From Moheibacter sediminis (lineage in GTDB: Bacteria; Bacteroidota; Bacteroidia; Flavobacteriales; Weeksellaceae), in contig NZ_FWXS01000001.1 of NCBI RefSeq assembly GCF_900176425.1, positions 248,001 through 312,000 of the forward strand: a DNA stretch of 64,000 nt, read 5' to 3'. A program made the translations under genes and the position numbers. Below, in pieces: positions 17,183 to 25,861 of this stretch; position 1 is the first letter of the stretch; every line of letters starts with the position of its first letter. The notes beneath the pieces are model-generated. The model had not been told where the DNA came from. It did no database searches and saw only the letters and a program-made list of their open reading frames with translations.

Positions 17183-18224
17183 GCCAGCTTCTGTATATGA
17201 AGCATTTGACCTAAGACCAGCTAAAACTGCTAACATAATAGAGAATACTTTTGTAAGTAATGTGAATTTAGAAAGTAATATAATTATAAGTAATACATCT
17301 GAACCAGCTCCCAAGCCTTTCATTGAAGCTAATACGGAAGAAATCAATTTGTATCATTTGAAGAATGCCTGTATTATACCGGTTTTCAGCAAAGACAACG
17401 AAAAAACCATAGCTCATCAAGAATTCATAGAAATAGTTCAGGATTGTGCTTCAAAAGCATTTCCTTATCAAAGTGTGGAGCTACCTGAAATCAGAGCCAG
17501 TCATCAAATCAAAGGCAGAGTTCCTGAAGCAATTCATAAAAACGTGAAAGACCTCTTAGACCATGAAAAGACAATTTATTATGAAAGGATGGCATTTATT
17601 ATTAGAGTTCCTGGTATTTCGGAAGTCATCAATGGAAATCAACTTTCATTAACAATTGGAGGTGTAAGAGCTTACAATCAGGAAAATTTGTACAATAAAA
17701 AGAGTTTTGAAAAGTTCAAATTTTTCATTGGATTTCAGAATTTGGTATGCTGTAATATGTGTGTAAGTTCAGATGGTTTTGTTTCTGAAATGAGAGTAAG
17801 TTCTTATGAAGAATTACAAGCTAAAGTTTTGGAAGTAATACAAAACTATCAAGCAGAAAGTCATTTGAAAATGATGAAAGATTTTACAAATTATTCTCTG
17901 ACAGAACATCAATTTGCTCAGTTAATTGGAAAAGCAAGATTGTATAATCATTTACCAAAGAAGCTGAAATCAGAGATTCCTGAATTGACTTTTAACGATG
18001 GACATTTTAACTCCATTGCAAAGGATTATTTCCAAGATGATAGTTTCTGTAAAGATGATTCTGGTAATATCAATTTATGGAATGTCTATAATCTCTTTAC
18101 TCAAGCCAACAAATCAAGTTATATTGATACCTTTTTGGAAAGAAACGTAAATGCTTTTGAATTTAATAAGGGTATTTGTGAAGCTATCAGTGGTAATTCT
18201 GATTATCATTGGTTTTTGAGTTGA
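17160..18224 (+). CDS. DUF3871 family protein
   Basis: Protein of 354 residues fitting DUF3871, a Bacteroidota mobile-element family of unknown function. Typical segments are visible: HQIKGRVPEAIHKNVKDLL, EKTIYYERMAFIIRVP, LSLTIGGVRAYNQENLYNKK and FKFFIGFQNLVCCNMCVSSD. The first 70 residues are variable and low in complexity. Because it overlaps the Sak4-like gene, a role in the same recombination or replication module is likely; some relatives have been described loosely as annealing-type proteins, but I cannot show this from the sequence. Confidence 0.75.
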   Translation: MDTLKIIKPASVYEAFDLRPAKTANIIENTFVSNVNLESNIIISNTSEPAPKPFIEANTEEINLYHLKNACIIPVFSKDNEKTIAHQEFIEIVQDCASKAFPYQSVELPEIRASHQIKGRVPEAIHKNVKDLLDHEKTIYYERMAFIIRVPGISEVINGNQLSLTIGGVRAYNQENLYNKKSFEKFKFFIGFQNLVCCNMCVSSDGFVSEMRVSSYEELQAKVLEVIQNYQAESHLKMMKDFTNYSLTEHQFAQLIGKARLYNHLPKKLKSEIPELTFNDGHFNSIAKDYFQDDSFCKDDSGNINLWNVYNLFTQANKSSYIDTFLERNVNAFEFNKGICEAISGNSDYHWFLS

Positions 18225-18230
18225 GTTAGG

Positions 18231-18266
18231 TCACTCTACTCTATATATCCATGTAGAGTGGCTTTT
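18231..18266 (+). terminator. Terminator after the DUF3871 gene
   Basis: CACTCTAC (18232-18239) pairs with GTAGAGTG (18253-18260), followed by GCTTTT. It overlaps the 3' end of the convergent membrane-protein gene and would end the Sak4/DUF3871 transcript. Confidence 0.6.
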
Positions 18267-19420
18267 ATGAAAATTGACATATCCCTGATAGGATTAAAAA
18301 TTTCAAAATTAAATATCCATGTTAAAAAACCATATGACAAAAATAAGACTATCATCATGACAAAGAATTTAGATAGTGTGAATTTTCTTATTACACTTTC
18401 GATGGCAGCATATACAAGTGTGATTACAAGACCAGAGGCTAACAAGCCAAGCGTAAATCTCATATATGAAATTCCTTCAGCGTACTTACACACCATTAAA
18501 AAAAATGCTAAATAAAAAACAAAAACAAGACATCCTCTAACTTTGTCCTCCTTTGAGGTATGTAAAGATTTTTCTGATGATTCTTCACTTAAAACATTTA
18601 CTTTAGATTCTTGGCTATCAAATGGTTTTATTGATACATTAATATTAAGAATTGAAGAATAAGGAATTAAAATAAAATTCCCTGGAATTTCTTCAAATTG
18701 TAAATAATTTAATTTACCATTTTCATCCCTATCCTTGTCATATTTCTTTTTTCTTGGCTCATAAAGAACAATAGAATCTAAATCTTCATTATCATCCTTT
18801 AAGTTATAATCTAATAATATTCCTTTATATAAATATTTTTGATCTCCTTCTATTGTCAAAATATCTAATACGCTTAAATTATTCTGCTTAGAGCGAAAAT
18901 TTATGAGATTTTTATTTATAGCAACATTTTCAATTTTTCGAATTATTTCACCCTTAAAAAAATAGTGCCAATGATTAGAAAATGAAAGAGGTGAAAATTT
19001 TAAGTCAATTTTAAATTTTCTTATAATAACAAATGCAAATCTTCCAATAAGAAATGGCAAAAGAAATAAGTTAAAAATAAATAGACTTAAAAATAAAAAT
19101 AATTTATTGTAAGGAACCTCATAAATAACCAATGATTCTTTAGTGAAATCAAAAGTTAATATTTTATATATCCAAAATTGAGCATCGCAAAATATACAGG
19201 TAGGCTTGAAATAAACCTTAAGGATAAAAAAACATAATATAGTGGCAATAATTAAATTTATAATTCCCCAAAAAAGAGTTGTGAGAAGTCTTTCAGAAAA
19301 TTGCCCCCTATAAAATTGCTTAGAAAATTTATTTGAGTAAAATGCCCTCCTAATAATTATTCCAGGAAATAGTATTATAAAAATAACTATAATAGTATTA
19401 ACTGAAAATATATTATCCAA
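18236..19420 (-). CDS. Membrane protein, DUF6338-like (tentative)
   Basis: Protein of 394 residues with two hydrophobic segments near the N-terminus (first at about 8-25), two more around 60-150, a soluble middle (about 150-290) and three hydrophobic segments at the C-terminus. The middle contains KYLYKGILLDYNL and ILIPYSSILNINVSI, resembling the beta-rich domain of DUF6338-type membrane proteins; that link is a guess. The start appears to be TTG at 19420, since no ATG is available nearby in frame. The start lies 2 bp after the stop of the 63-residue gene, pointing to translational coupling. It lies between replication genes and the phosphorelay and is very A/T-rich. Confidence 0.6.
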   Translation of the reverse strand: MDNIFSVNTIIVIFIILFPGIIIRRAFYSNKFSKQFYRGQFSERLLTTLFWGIINLIIATILCFFILKVYFKPTCIFCDAQFWIYKILTFDFTKESLVIYEVPYNKLFLFLSLFIFNLFLLPFLIGRFAFVIIRKFKIDLKFSPLSFSNHWHYFFKGEIIRKIENVAINKNLINFRSKQNNLSVLDILTIEGDQKYLYKGILLDYNLKDDNEDLDSIVLYEPRKKKYDKDRDENGKLNYLQFEEIPGNFILIPYSSILNINVSIKPFDSQESKVNVLSEESSEKSLHTSKEDKVRGCLVFVFYLAFFLMVCKYAEGISYMRFTLGLLASGLVITLVYAAIESVIRKFTLSKFFVMMIVLFLSYGFLTWIFNFEIFNPIRDMSIFIKATLHGYIE

Positions 19421-19422
19421 GA

Positions 19423-19614
19423 CTATTTAATATCGTATAAGTTATTTAAAATCCTTTCTTTTTCAGTTTTTGAAGCGGATTCTAATTGAGAAATAATATC
19501 TGTACTAACAAATGTTTCTCCTGTAGAATTATCCCTATAGCCCTTGTAAAAATTAATTATAGGTAAATACAAAAAAGAAAATAAAGAAATAAATGTCAAA
19601 AAAATATTTTTCAT
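19423..19614 (-). CDS. Small exported or membrane-anchored hypothetical protein (63 aa)
   Basis: The ATG at 19614 gives MKNIFLTFISLFSFLYLPII, a single hydrophobic segment, followed by a short charged tail rich in Ser, Thr and Glu. An open frame continues ten codons upstream but adds nothing sensible. The stop is 2 bp before the TTG start of the larger membrane-protein gene, so this is the first gene of a two-gene unit. It is divergent from the phosphorelay sensor gene. Function unknown. Confidence 0.5.
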   Translation of the reverse strand: MKNIFLTFISLFSFLYLPIINFYKGYRDNSTGETFVSTDIISQLESASKTEKERILNNLYDIK

Positions 19615-19719
19615 TTTGCCAGTATTTAATATACAAATGTACATAGTATTTATAAATTATCAACAATTTAAATTAGTGGGTTAACAAAAAGAATTATTAT
19701 TTATAAATTTTTAAATGTT

Positions 19720-19758
19720 ATTTCACACTTATTAGTAGGTACTTAATAAGTGTGAAAT
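19720..19758. promoter_or_regulatory. Perfect 15-bp inverted repeat upstream of the phosphorelay operon
   Basis: ATTTCACACTTATTA (19720-19734) and its exact complement (19744-19758) flank a 9-nt spacer. It ends 10 bp before a TATATTTG element and would cover the -33 region, so it fits an operator. Neither side has a U-tract typical of a strong terminator. Confidence 0.6.
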
Positions 19759-19767
19759 TCTTTTTGA

Positions 19768-19775
19768 TATATTTG
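19768..19775 (+). promoter_or_regulatory. TATATTTG -7 element of the phosphorelay operon
   Basis: An exact match to TAnnTTTG, 17 bp upstream of the sensor ATG at 19793. No good TTTG -33 element is seen; the inverted repeat occupies that position, which suggests regulated transcription. Confidence 0.55.
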
Positions 19776-19792
19776 AAAATAATAACATAAAA

Positions 19793-22700
19793 ATGAAACC
19801 AGATAATTTCATTAGAGATTTATTTAAAGCAAGAGACACACTTAACTTTTTAATGAGTATAAAAGTTTCTTCTTATAGAGATGTTTCAAAAAAAATTGAT
19901 TTATCAATGAAACATCCTCTTGCAAAAAAGTTAATTAAGGAAGGTGGATTACCAAAAAGCTATCAAGATATAATTACAGGAGATAAACTTAAATTTACTG
20001 GTAATCTTGATGGAGAATTAGCTTGGCTTGTTAAAAGCATATTACCCTTTTCAGAAGAAATAAATAAGTTTTTTATTTATGAGAATGAGGTAGAAAAAAG
20101 CATTCTCATGTCTGATTTTGATAAAGCAAAAAAAATCATTGATGATATAAATGTAAATGTATGTTATTCATTTTGGAGCATGGAAATTCTATTTTCATTA
20201 GTTGGTAGTAAAGGAGATGAGAAAAACTGGACTTTATTAAAGGAACTAAACTCCAATTTAAAACATCCTATTTCGCAAATTTTTTTAGAATTTTATTCAA
20301 AAAAAGCTGAAAAAGAAGTTACAGCCTTTCAGTATATGAAAGATTTAGAAAATCTAATTAGTGGTTTAGACCAAGAAACTTCGGAATATTTTTTATTAAA
20401 TCTTGGAGATGTTTTTAATAATTCTTACAAAAGTTTTTCTCTCATTCTTTTTCTAAGCTGTAAACTCTCTGTTATTGACAAATATCTTTTGCTGATTGAA
20501 GTGTTATATCATTTATCAAATGATATACAATATCACTCATTGATAGAAAATGTCTTAATTGATTTAGATAAAGCTAAAATAACTGACTTCAGAATAAATA
20601 GATTAAGAGAAATTATAGTTAATAAAATTGTTGAAGACTTCAATGAAGAAATCTTATCTCTTTTTGACATATATTCTAAAGGTCAATATTCAGAAAGCAA
20701 AATCAAATCTATTGAATTAATAAAAAAATATCCTACCGCTATAGAGTTATATGAAACTTATACTAAATGTATTATAGAATTAAAAGAAGGATATTCCAGC
20801 CCCAATATAAGTTCAGAAATAGATGCTATTTTAAAGTCTCTATATGAATTATACTCTAAAGGAGAACGTTTTTATGAAGCAAGAGAAAATTTAATAAAAT
20901 ACTATTTAAGCTTTTCTAAAATTGGTTTCTTTAAACAATTAATATCGTTAGTTGTAGGTGTATCTGGATATGAATTAACTAATAATTTAATAGAAAAAAG
21001 ATACTTCTTTTACTCATTCTACTCTAATCCTAACATAATTACATGGGATGGATTTAGACAAACCTTAAAATTTGGAGATGTAGATGTAGAAAAACATATT
21101 TCCCTTAAAATAAATTATGCATTAGGTAAAGATAATTATGAAATAATCGATAAAATAGAAATTCCAGAAGTAAAAAAAGATCTATACAAAAGCAGAATAG
21201 GAGATATGTTTGAAAAACAAGACATATCTTTTTTATTAAAATTAATTTCTAATGAGAACTTAAGCATATTTTTTTATGACGAGGTACTTATTTATACTTG
21301 TAAGGTTCACTTAAAAGAACATAATTTTTCTCAATTATTAACATTACTTGTAAATAGTTATTTTAAAAATACATATTTATTAAAAAAACTTGATTTAAAT
21401 TCAATTGTAGAAATAATTATTAATGAAAATTACAATATTGAAAATCTAACATTAGACTTGCCTATATTTTTTCATATTGTAGATACTTCCACTTATTTCT
21501 TATTTGCATCACTGGATGAATATTTAACTTCTATTTCAATTGAAAAACCTTCTGAAATTGTAATATCAGAAAATAATGAATTAAAAGAAAAACAGATTTT
21601 CTTACTTGAAAATGTATGTTCTTTAGCTGTTTTGAATAATTTCTATGCAATTTTTGAAAATGATGATGATGTTATTAATGAAAGAATAAAAATATTAAGA
21701 AAATTAATTTCTATAAATCAAGCTTCGATTGATAAATATTATGAGGAAATTGCATTTTTACTAAGAAAAAAAAGTATTGACAGTACATTACAAAATTATA
21801 ATGACGGAAAAATAAGTTTAAATTTCAATAGAATTAAAGAAGATAAAAATAATAATTTAGAGATTAGTTTTAATAGATTTATTAAATTAAAAAACTATTC
21901 TCAAAAAAATAATTTAGAGTTAGTTGAACCCGATGTATTACTTAATATGTATTTGTCGGAATTGGAGACCTCACCGAGTAATAAGCTTCAAGATGCTTCA
22001 TATTTAGCTTTTAAATCAATAGTTTTTGAGGCTACTAATTTATTCTTATTTAGTAAAGAACATGGATTGGATGGTGACTTAAGCACAAGAATTAGACATG
22101 GAGTTCTTGAAAATCAATTAAGACGCGTTTTCTCAAGTAACATGCTGGTTTCAATAAAAAATAATGATATTTATAATGATATTCAATATTGGAAAACATT
22201 ATGTGAGGAAAATGAGTATAGAGATGAAATTTCAAATGGAATTCAAGCAGAACTAAAAATATTTTCAGAAAAAATTGATGATTTAATTTTAAATATTAAA
22301 AACGAGTATTTGCAAATTCAATCATACAAGCATACTAAAAAGGCTAAGGGTTTATTTAATTATAATTTTTCAGAGGAATTCTTATGGGTAGCATTTAACG
22401 AGGTTAAAAATACAATTGATGATTACAGTGAGTTTCAAAATTATTGGTTTTCAATGTTAAAAACCCACACAGAAAATATTTTAAAGAAAATCGCATCATT
22501 TATCCGAGAAGAAGTAAATAATGAATTTAATAAAATTATTGATGAATTGGATAAGATGATAAGTGATATACCATTTATTGGAGGCTCTGTTCACTCTGAA
22601 TTGAAGCAAAAAATTAATTATTCCAAAACACAAGTTGGAAATGAACTTTTTGAAGTATCAAAATGGTTTAAATTAACTTCCTATTTTGATGATTCTACAT

Positions 22701-23200
22701 TAGATATTGAAACAATTATTCATACTGCATTAGAAATAATTAATTACAATTCTTCAATTAAAATAGAACCAAAAATTGAAATCCCTGAAAACTTATTAGT
22801 TGAGAATGGATACTCATATATTGAAATTTTTAAAATACTGCTGGAAAACACTATAAAGCATTCGAAATTAAGTAATGATTTAGTCAATTTAGTAATTTGT
22901 ACATCAGAATTTTCTCTTTTGAATAATAATTCTATACTTGCTTTCAATATTGAAGTCAGTAATAATACACAAGAAAGAAAAGAAGATGTAATTCCAAAGG
23001 TTAATTATGTAGTAAATAATTGGAATTCATCATTCATTAATGTTAACAGGGAAGGCGGAAGTGGGTATCAAAAAATTAATAGAATATTAAAATATGACAT
23101 TAAGGCGAATGATAGTAATATTAAATTTAATATACTTGAAGATAGCTTTAAAGTAATATTGGAAATTAAGCTTATTTACAAACCTGTCAATTTACAATGA
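19793..23200 (+). CDS. dtcA: Detocs-like sensor histidine kinase (DtcA)
   Basis: Protein of 1135 residues. The first 700 or so are helical and TPR-like with no signal peptide or membrane segment, so it is a cytoplasmic sensor. A DHp-like helix carries a candidate phospho-acceptor His769 (RIRHGVLENQLRR). The C-terminal GHKL ATPase region has an N-box LLENTIKHS (Asn1019) and a glycine box REGGSGYQ (Gly1088 onward); the D-box is degenerate. This architecture, together with the following receiver and receiver-effector genes joined by 4-bp overlaps, matches DtcA of the Detocs anti-phage phosphorelay. The infection cue sensed is unknown. Confidence 0.78.
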   Translation: MKPDNFIRDLFKARDTLNFLMSIKVSSYRDVSKKIDLSMKHPLAKKLIKEGGLPKSYQDIITGDKLKFTGNLDGELAWLVKSILPFSEEINKFFIYENEVEKSILMSDFDKAKKIIDDINVNVCYSFWSMEILFSLVGSKGDEKNWTLLKELNSNLKHPISQIFLEFYSKKAEKEVTAFQYMKDLENLISGLDQETSEYFLLNLGDVFNNSYKSFSLILFLSCKLSVIDKYLLLIEVLYHLSNDIQYHSLIENVLIDLDKAKITDFRINRLREIIVNKIVEDFNEEILSLFDIYSKGQYSESKIKSIELIKKYPTAIELYETYTKCIIELKEGYSSPNISSEIDAILKSLYELYSKGERFYEARENLIKYYLSFSKIGFFKQLISLVVGVSGYELTNNLIEKRYFFYSFYSNPNIITWDGFRQTLKFGDVDVEKHISLKINYALGKDNYEIIDKIEIPEVKKDLYKSRIGDMFEKQDISFLLKLISNENLSIFFYDEVLIYTCKVHLKEHNFSQLLTLLVNSYFKNTYLLKKLDLNSIVEIIINENYNIENLTLDLPIFFHIVDTSTYFLFASLDEYLTSISIEKPSEIVISENNELKEKQIFLLENVCSLAVLNNFYAIFENDDDVINERIKILRKLISINQASIDKYYEEIAFLLRKKSIDSTLQNYNDGKISLNFNRIKEDKNNNLEISFNRFIKLKNYSQKNNLELVEPDVLLNMYLSELETSPSNKLQDASYLAFKSIVFEATNLFLFSKEHGLDGDLSTRIRHGVLENQLRRVFSSNMLVSIKNNDIYNDIQYWKTLCEENEYRDEISNGIQAELKIFSEKIDDLILNIKNEYLQIQSYKHTKKAKGLFNYNFSEEFLWVAFNEVKNTIDDYSEFQNYWFSMLKTHTENILKKIASFIREEVNNEFNKIIDELDKMISDIPFIGGSVHSELKQKINYSKTQVGNELFEVSKWFKLTSYFDDSTLDIETIIHTALEIINYNSSIKIEPKIEIPENLLVENGYSYIEIFKILLENTIKHSKLSNDLVNLVICTSEFSLLNNNSILAFNIEVSNNTQERKEDVIPKVNYVVNNWNSSFINVNREGGSGYQKINRILKYDIKANDSNIKFNILEDSFKVILEIKLIYKPVNLQ

Positions 23201-23646
23201 AAAATATATTATTAATAGAGGATAACAGAACTAAAGCAAACGATATAAAGAAGTTTCTTGAAGAATATTCGCCATTTAATATTATCATAAAAGAATCTTT
23301 AACATCGGGCTTAAGAGAGTTATTTTCTAAAGAATATGATCTACTATTATTGGATATGAGTTTGCCTACTCGTGAAGGAGCATTAAATAATACAATAAAT
23401 AACTTTGAGCAATTAGGAGGTCATAGAATTTTAAGTGAAATGAAAAGAAAGAATAAGCAAATTCCGACGGCTTTAATTACAATGTTTTCTGAGTTCGGGA
23501 TAGGTGAATCTTTTTTAAATATTGAAGATTTGGATGAAAAATTAAATAAAAATTTCCCATCTTTTTATAAAGGTTATATATTTTATTCTTCTCAAGAAGA
23601 TAATTGGAAAAACAATTTAAAATTAATTATTGATGATTGTTTATGA
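23197..23646 (+). CDS. dtcB: Stand-alone receiver protein (DtcB-like)
   Basis: Single receiver domain of 149 residues without an output domain. The acidic pair is Glu8-Asp9 and the phospho-acceptor is Asp53 in LLLLDMSLP; the Thr/Ser switch (ALITMFSE) is visible, while the usual late Lys is not clear. ATGA overlaps link it to dtcA upstream and dtcC downstream. In Detocs, DtcB acts as a phosphate sink that prevents accidental activation of the effector; the same role is inferred here from architecture and order. Confidence 0.75.
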   Translation: MKNILLIEDNRTKANDIKKFLEEYSPFNIIIKESLTSGLRELFSKEYDLLLLDMSLPTREGALNNTINNFEQLGGHRILSEMKRKNKQIPTALITMFSEFGIGESFLNIEDLDEKLNKNFPSFYKGYIFYSSQEDNWKNNLKLIIDDCL

Positions 23647-24731
23647 AAATTTTAATTGTTGATGACAGCATAGAGAAAATCTCGGAACTAACTTTTCTAA
23701 TTTATAAAGCTATTCCCAATGCAATAATTGAAACTGCTGAGAATATCCTAAACGCAATAGATTTAGTTAAACTTAAAAATTACAATTTAGCAGTAGTTGA
23801 TTTAGTATTGCCACTTCGACAAGATGGAGAACTCCGACAAGATGGAGGGAATTTTTTTATAAATGAAATTTATAGAAAAAAAGAACTTCAAATACCAAAT
23901 TATATTGTAGGAATTACTCAACATGAAAACGAATCTTTGACATTTTCATCAATTTGGAAGGTTATTCAGTTCAGATATGATTGTGAAAATTGGAAAAATG
24001 AATTTAATTTATTACTGAACCATATTGTAAATACCAATTTTGAATCAAATTCAATCGAAGCTACATCTGTTAAACCATCAATTTTTACTGAAGGCTTAAC
24101 AGATAAAACTTATATAGAAGAGGCAATTGATTTGTTCTATCCTGAGAAAAAGGATTTCTTGCATATTATTTCACAAAAAAATGCAGGGGCAAATTGGGTT
24201 GCTAATCAGGTTCCTATTTGGGCAATGAAACTTCAGATGTTAGATGGAGTTTACATTAAAGCGATTGGTTTATTAGATTCTGATGAAGCTGGTAATATAG
24301 CGAGAAAAAAAATCGAGGAGAGGAATCTTACTGATAATGAAAAAAGATGTTGTAGTATTTATCAATTAAAGCCTTCTTACAGCGAAGAAATTTTGAAATA
24401 TTATAAATTAGGATGTAAAATTGAAATAGAAATTGAGTCTTTATTTCCAACTAAAATATTAAAATTAGCTGATGATAAAGGATGGCTTGAATATAGGGTT
24501 CCTACATTTGTTGAAGCCCCGAAAGATTGGATACAACATGAAGAAACTACCTTGCAATATATTGAAAGGAAGAATAATGCAGACTTAAATCCCCTTTACT
24601 TAAAAAAGGTTAAAATTTCAAATAAAGATGATTTCCGTAAGCTTATCCAAGCTTTTGATTGCAAGCATGAAGTTTATTCAAATTTTAAGATTCTACTTGA
24701 TGATCTTTTTAAAGAATTGGCTATTTTTTAA
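23643..24731 (+). CDS. dtcC: Receiver-TOPRIM effector (DtcC-like)
   Basis: Protein of 362 residues: receiver domain at about 1-130 (acidic pair Asp7-Asp8, phospho-acceptor Asp53 in AVVDLVLP) and a TOPRIM-like domain from about 145 (FTEGLTDKTYIEEA with Glu150; GLLDSDEAG with Asp212 and Asp214). Classic Detocs has a nucleoside-phosphorylase-like ATP-cleaving domain here; TOPRIM replaces it, suggesting a nuclease-type effector switched on by phosphorylation. ATG 23643 overlaps the dtcB stop by 4 bp; an upstream TTG is less likely. The receiver loop after Asp53 contains a small tandem duplication (LRQDGE then LRQDGG). Confidence 0.75.
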   Translation: MKILIVDDSIEKISELTFLIYKAIPNAIIETAENILNAIDLVKLKNYNLAVVDLVLPLRQDGELRQDGGNFFINEIYRKKELQIPNYIVGITQHENESLTFSSIWKVIQFRYDCENWKNEFNLLLNHIVNTNFESNSIEATSVKPSIFTEGLTDKTYIEEAIDLFYPEKKDFLHIISQKNAGANWVANQVPIWAMKLQMLDGVYIKAIGLLDSDEAGNIARKKIEERNLTDNEKRCCSIYQLKPSYSEEILKYYKLGCKIEIEIESLFPTKILKLADDKGWLEYRVPTFVEAPKDWIQHEETTLQYIERKNNADLNPLYLKKVKISNKDDFRKLIQAFDCKHEVYSNFKILLDDLFKELAIF

Positions 24732-24758
24732 ATCTTTCAAAAAAATTTTGAAAGATTT
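24730..24758 (+). terminator. Hairpin at the end of the phosphorelay operon
   Basis: AAATCTTTCAAAA and TTTTGAAAGATTT form a 13-bp perfect stem starting at the dtcC stop codon. No long T-run follows, so termination strength is uncertain. Confidence 0.5.
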
Positions 24759-24943
24759 GTGAATTCATAACCTCACGTATATAAAACACCCCCACTTGTT
24801 CTCGGGGGCAAACTCCCCCTACCGTTCTAATAGGAAAAAACATTTTCAGGCTGACTTATAAATTCAAGATGATAGCTGTAGTTTATTTCAGTAGAAATAC
24901 TTTGTTCCTGATGGTAAAATTTTTCAACTCAAATTCAAAATCA

Positions 24944-25327
24944 ATGGTAACAATTATCAATTTTAAAGAAAGAAACAAAGATGATGGAAGTTCATTCTTT
25001 GTATTGGAAGTGCAAGGAGGTATTGAACTTGTACAAAGCCAAAAGACAGGGCAGTTCTATGCTACTGCAAAGAAAGCCTATATTCCCTCTACATTTGATG
25101 GGATTACTTGTACAGCTCTTATTGGAACTCAGATGCCAGGAGAAATAGAGAAAGTGGATTGTGACCCTTATGAGTACACGGTACAGGAAACAGGAGAAGT
25201 GATTATGCTTACCTACAGATACCAATATGTTCAAGAGCAGAAACCTAAACAAGAGAAAGCTCCATGGATGAGTGGAAATCCAGATGCATTCTCTAAGAAT
25301 GGTAAAGCAGAATTGGCAGTTGCGTAA
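24944..25327 (+). CDS. Small mobile-element hypothetical, possible ssDNA-binding partner
   Basis: Protein of 127 residues starting MVTIINFKERNKDDGSSFFV, a beta-rich sequence with a Pro/Lys-rich tail. It resembles short proteins seen in flavobacterial elements beside DUF3871 and Sak4-like genes. A small OB-like ssDNA-binding role is possible but only inferred from context. ATG 24944 is preferred to 24869 or 24911, because the residues added upstream look random. A hairpin with a T-tract follows. Confidence 0.55.
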   Translation: MVTIINFKERNKDDGSSFFVLEVQGGIELVQSQKTGQFYATAKKAYIPSTFDGITCTALIGTQMPGEIEKVDCDPYEYTVQETGEVIMLTYRYQYVQEQKPKQEKAPWMSGNPDAFSKNGKAELAVA

Positions 25328-25351
25328 TACCAGGAGTGTCTTGTAACATAC

Positions 25352-25410
25352 AATATCCGAATTTCATTGTTTCTTATATAATATAGAACAGTAGAATTCG
25401 GATATTTTTT
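25352..25410 (+). terminator. Terminator after the small hypothetical
   Basis: AATATCCGAATT and AATTCGGATATT form a 12-bp stem with a 31-nt loop, followed by TTTTT. The rest of the gene-free stretch to 25627 is A/T-rich, with nothing further recognised. Confidence 0.55.
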
Positions 25411-25627
25411 CAAATCTCAGATTTTCTATCTTTTATAGTAGGATTGAGAAAAAGTGAGTACTCTTCATAATTAATCAAATAATGCTATGTGACTAAATAT
25501 GTTTTGTATATAATATAAGAACTTCCTGGTAATAAATAATTGTAAACACAAATTCATCTAAAACCTGTGAATTTCAATGTAAATCTGAAAATTTCAAATA
25601 TTAGAGATTATAATAAATAGCGTTTTT

Positions 25628-25861
25628 TTATTTGAAATCTATTAAATCTTTTAGTTCAATTTCTAAAGCATTAGCTATTCTATACAATGTGAAAATTGTA
25701 GGGTTAGTTCTACCTGATTCTATTCTGGAAATATTGGTTGTATCAATTTCCCCTTGAATTTTGCCAACCAAATCTACTTGTGTTAAGCCTTTGCCTATTC
25801 TAATTTCCTGAATTTTCTTCCCAACATTTTTTAACAATTCAACCTTTTCCATACTTGACAT
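25628..25861 (-). CDS. Cro/CI-type helix-turn-helix regulator
   Basis: Protein of 77 residues with a single XRE-type HTH: KKIQEIRIGKGLTQVDLVGK, then TTNISRIESGRTNPTIFTLYRIANAL. The length is typical of small plasmid and element repressors. Start choice is between ATG 25861 and ATG 25852; an upstream in-frame TTG is also possible. A palindrome TTGACaaGTCAA (25864-25875) lies at the start region and is a likely autoregulatory operator. It is divergent from the exported-protein pair. Confidence 0.85.
   Translation of the reverse strand: MSSMEKVELLKNVGKKIQEIRIGKGLTQVDLVGKIQGEIDTTNISRIESGRTNPTIFTLYRIANALEIELKDLIDFK

Noticed and set aside
19793-23646. Sensor and receiver as an ordinary two-component system
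   Set aside because: There is no DNA-binding output, no membrane sensor, the receiver stands alone, and the next overlapping gene is a receiver-TOPRIM fusion; this fits a defence phosphorelay better.
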